Position numbers and translations under genes: made by a program | The notes under the pieces: model-generated | Told to the model about the DNA's origin: nothing | The model's database searches: none | Seen by the model: the letters and a program-made list of their open reading frames with translations, nothing else | NCBI RefSeq assembly: GCF_000422765.1 | Contig: NZ_KE383917.1 | Coordinates: forward strand, 1-64,000 | From: Neptunomonas japonica DSM 18939 | GTDB lineage: Bacteria > Pseudomonadota > Gammaproteobacteria > Pseudomonadales > Balneatricaceae | DNA: 64,000 bases | Direction of reading: 5' to 3' | In this document: positions 62,004 through 64,000 of the stretch, piece after piece | Layout: each line of letters opens with the position of its first letter | Position numbering within the stretch: the stretch's first letter is position 1

Positions 62004-62474
62004 ATGAGTCCTGTAGTTATTATCATTTTAGGAATAATTCTGATCACAGGAATGCTCTGGATAAAAGCATTGCCTGCACAACGGCGCAGTTTTGCTCTTT
62101 TTAAACTAGTGGTTTTACTACTAATAGCCATCATTGTGATTTTGACAATCACAGGGCGTCTTCATTGGATAGGCGCATTACTGGCCAGTTTTTTTCTTCT
62201 CTTTAAAAAATATAATTTTATTTTCAGGGCGCTACCTTTTCTAAAACACTTATTCAAAAGCCCAAATCAACGCCAAAATGAAAGCTCACAAAGCCGTTCA
62301 AATATGACTCGCCAGGATGCACTAGACATTCTGGGGTTAGCTGAAGGCTGCACTAAAGAAGATATTATTAAGGCGCATAGAAAACTCATGCAAAAACTTC
62401 ACCCCGACCAAGGTGGCAGCGACTACCTAGCGGCTCAAATTAACGAAGCTAGATCCTTACTCCTAGAAGAATAA
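62004..62474 (+). CDS. Membrane-anchored J-domain protein
   Basis: This 156-residue protein has three hydrophobic segments in the first 80 residues ([42 protein letters not shown]). A C-terminal J-domain follows (about 102-156: [34 protein letters not shown]) with the HPD motif intact. It probably recruits DnaK to the inner membrane, as TIM14/DjlC-type proteins do. Its stop abuts the converging lipoprotein stop with no gap. Confidence 0.86.
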   Translation: MSPVVIIILGIILITGMLWIKALPAQRRSFALFKLVVLLLIAIIVILTITGRLHWIGALLASFFLLFKKYNFIFRALPFLKHLFKSPNQRQNESSQSRSNMTRQDALDILGLAEGCTKEDIIKAHRKLMQKLHPDQGGSDYLAAQINEARSLLLEE

Positions 62475-63437
62475 TTACTCTGAGCGCTTGAGTGAAAGAC
62501 CCGCTCGCCCAAATGCTGCAGAGAAGCCTTCTTGCACAAACTCACCAGAGCGCGCTCTTTTCAATAACAAAACTGACTCCTGCTTACGACCATCTTGCTG
62601 CGTAAAATGAAGTATTAATTTATCGCTGCTTTTCCATTGCCAAGTTCCCTGCATGACAATGAGTGACTGACCATTACGGTAGTCCAACAACATAAATACG
62701 GCATTTTCAGGAAGTAAATCCAACACAACAAATGCTTCGTTATCAGTCAAAACATTGCTATAGCGACCCAATAAAGCTCGGTTAGTTAAATCACCCTGTC
62801 GAGCACAACCTTGAAAAGACTTACCATCCAAAGTCATACTTGCGCTCCAGCGATACCAAATATTCAGAACATCAGTACATGATTGATCACGAACTTCTAA
62901 ACGGAATGAGTGAGACTGGCCGTTAGTATTTTCAAGTGAGCTTTCCCAAATACCCTGAACACCTTCGTATTCATCGATAGGGAAGTTTAATGTTTGTAAT
63001 GTCTCATAAGATTGAACGCGAACTCGATCAGGCAAAATATCGGCTAACCATGGTGGATTAACCCCTTGCGCACGAAAGCGAATAGCAGATAAATTAACAT
63101 GACACATTTTACTGCCACCACCTGCAATCATCACATCATCCACCCGCCATACTAAATCAACACCCTGCTCAGCTTTTACCTCCATATATACAGGAAGCTC
63201 CACACTTGATGACTGGGCAGAAAATCGTTTAGCTAATAACCCTCGTGAGTCATTTAACCGGCGGCGCTCTTGGCTATAACAAGGAGTCATAGCAAATCCA
63301 TCACCGTCTTTACTTACCACTCCTCTTACAAACTCAACCTCAGTGTTTTGGGGTTTTATACCAAGAGAATCTATACAACCTGATAAGAAAAAAGCAGTGA
63401 AAACACATAAAACAGAAGACTTATTTATTCCATTCAT
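62475..63437 (-). CDS. Lipoprotein with META/HslJ-like C-terminal part
   Basis: This 320-residue protein has a signal peptide with lipobox FLSGC (Cys21). The middle reads VYMEVKAEQGVDLVWRVDDV. A block of the type W-A-S-M-T-L-DGKSFQGCARQG recalls COG3650-type or HslJ-like envelope proteins, which contain a G-x-GCA motif. The protein should be outer- or inner-membrane attached. The exact function is not known to me. Confidence 0.72.
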   Translation of the reverse strand: MNGINKSSVLCVFTAFFLSGCIDSLGIKPQNTEVEFVRGVVSKDGDGFAMTPCYSQERRRLNDSRGLLAKRFSAQSSSVELPVYMEVKAEQGVDLVWRVDDVMIAGGGSKMCHVNLSAIRFRAQGVNPPWLADILPDRVRVQSYETLQTLNFPIDEYEGVQGIWESSLENTNGQSHSFRLEVRDQSCTDVLNIWYRWSASMTLDGKSFQGCARQGDLTNRALLGRYSNVLTDNEAFVVLDLLPENAVFMLLDYRNGQSLIVMQGTWQWKSSDKLILHFTQQDGRKQESVLLLKRARSGEFVQEGFSAAFGRAGLSLKRSE

Positions 63438-63518
63438 GGTTGACGAAACCCTTTCTATGTACCATAAATTAAACTTAATAATTTTTCTAACACGCTACTA
63501 ACTCAGGGACCATGATAA

Positions 63519-64000
63519 ATGGCAAGACCAGCAGAGTTTGATAGAAGCGAAGTACTCAATAAAGCCATGGAGGTTTTTTGGCGCACAGGGTATAACGCCA
63601 CATCGGTTACTGATCTTGTGCATGCGACTAGTCTTAAACCAGGATCCCTATACGGAGCATTCAATAGTAAACGGGGGCTCTTTCTTGAAGTTATCGATAA
63701 TTACGCGAACCGCAGCTTAACACGCATCAGCGAATGTATGGAACAATCAGATTCTGCCATCGATGCTATTGCACATTTTTTTTCCCGCATATGCAAAGAA
63801 ATGGAATGTGATGAAATAGGTAAAGGCTGCCTGATGGTAAACACACTTCTAGAGCTTGCCACAGAAGACGACGACATCAGAGTTAGAGTCACTGAATACT
63901 TAAACCGGATAGAACACCATTTTTATCTCTCACTTGAAAATGCTCGCCTACGAGGTGAAATAAAGTCAGATACTGACTGTGATAGCTTAGCAAAAATGCT
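63519..64000 (+). CDS. TetR-family regulator (3' end off window)
   Basis: The ATG at 63519 (MARPAEFDRSEVLNKAMEVF) opens a frame that reaches the window edge without a stop, 160 codons. It has a TetR helix-turn-helix (WRTGYNATSVTDLVHATSLK, PGSLYGAFNSKRGLF) and a C-terminal ligand domain with CDEIGKGCLMVNTLLEL typical of the subgroup that includes stress-linked regulators. It is divergent from the lipoprotein gene. Its target, probably downstream, is outside the window. Confidence 0.86.
   Translation, partial: MARPAEFDRSEVLNKAMEVFWRTGYNATSVTDLVHATSLKPGSLYGAFNSKRGLFLEVIDNYANRSLTRISECMEQSDSAIDAIAHFFSRICKEMECDEIGKGCLMVNTLLELATEDDDIRVRVTEYLNRIEHHFYLSLENARLRGEIKSDTDCDSLAKM

Overview
The window looks like chromosome of a marine-type gammaproteobacterium. 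The host genes (uvrB, metG with its C-terminal tRNA-binding domain, trmA, mrp/apbC, dcd, dinB, a four-gene Aap-type amino-acid importer, an RND efflux operon, PilZ and HDOD proteins) and the moderate GC content suggest the Oceanospirillaceae and relatives. That placement is inference from gene content and order, not from a marker comparison.

Positions 1 to about 29,340 are most of a lambdoid siphovirus prophage, cut by the left window edge inside its tail-fibre genes. It abuts the 3' end of a tRNA-Val(GAC) gene (29339-29415, minus strand), with the tyrosine integrase and a probable excisionase at that end. The late genes read on the minus strand, given here in transcription order: Q-like antiterminator, late promoter and terminator, lysis cassette (holin-like, SAR endolysin, small membrane protein, overlapping Rz/Rz1), HNH nuclease, P27-type TerS, TerL, HK97-type portal, protease and capsid, head-tail connector genes, tail tube, a frameshifting G/GT tail chaperone, tape measure and receptor-side tail proteins. 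The middle holds the switch: cI (plus) against cro (minus). Six operator-like dyads of the form AGAAC-N5-GTTCY form two clusters, OR (20542-20612) and OL (22575-22654), each placed inside recognisable promoters. The replication gene carries an iteron array inside its own reading frame, as lambda O does. OL drives a plus-strand run of small early genes (including a phage csrA) that ends in xis-int. Between cI and OL lie two accessory genes, a lipoprotein and a BRCT-domain protein, which are candidates for lysogen-expressed cargo.

From 29,416 to 64,000 is host chromosome. In order: a NarL-type two-component pair; a PilZ protein; uvrB divergent from an aspartate aminotransferase; a tetR-MFP-RND-TolC efflux operon with a NemR-like operator; two unrecognised genes beside dcd; mrp; an LplT-like transporter; trmA; an HDOD protein divergent from metG; aapJQMP with a candidate sigma-54 promoter; hopJ; a SulP transporter; a deaminase; dinB with a clear LexA box; an OlsF-like fused acyltransferase; a membrane J-domain protein; a lipoprotein; and a partial TetR regulator at the right edge.

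Most host genes end in recognisable intrinsic terminators. The most informative points are the complete operator logic of the prophage switch, the iteron origin, the programmed -1 frameshift in the tail chaperone, a likely frameshift in a zinc-cluster gene at about 18.1 kb, and several translationally coupled genes shorter than 60 codons.
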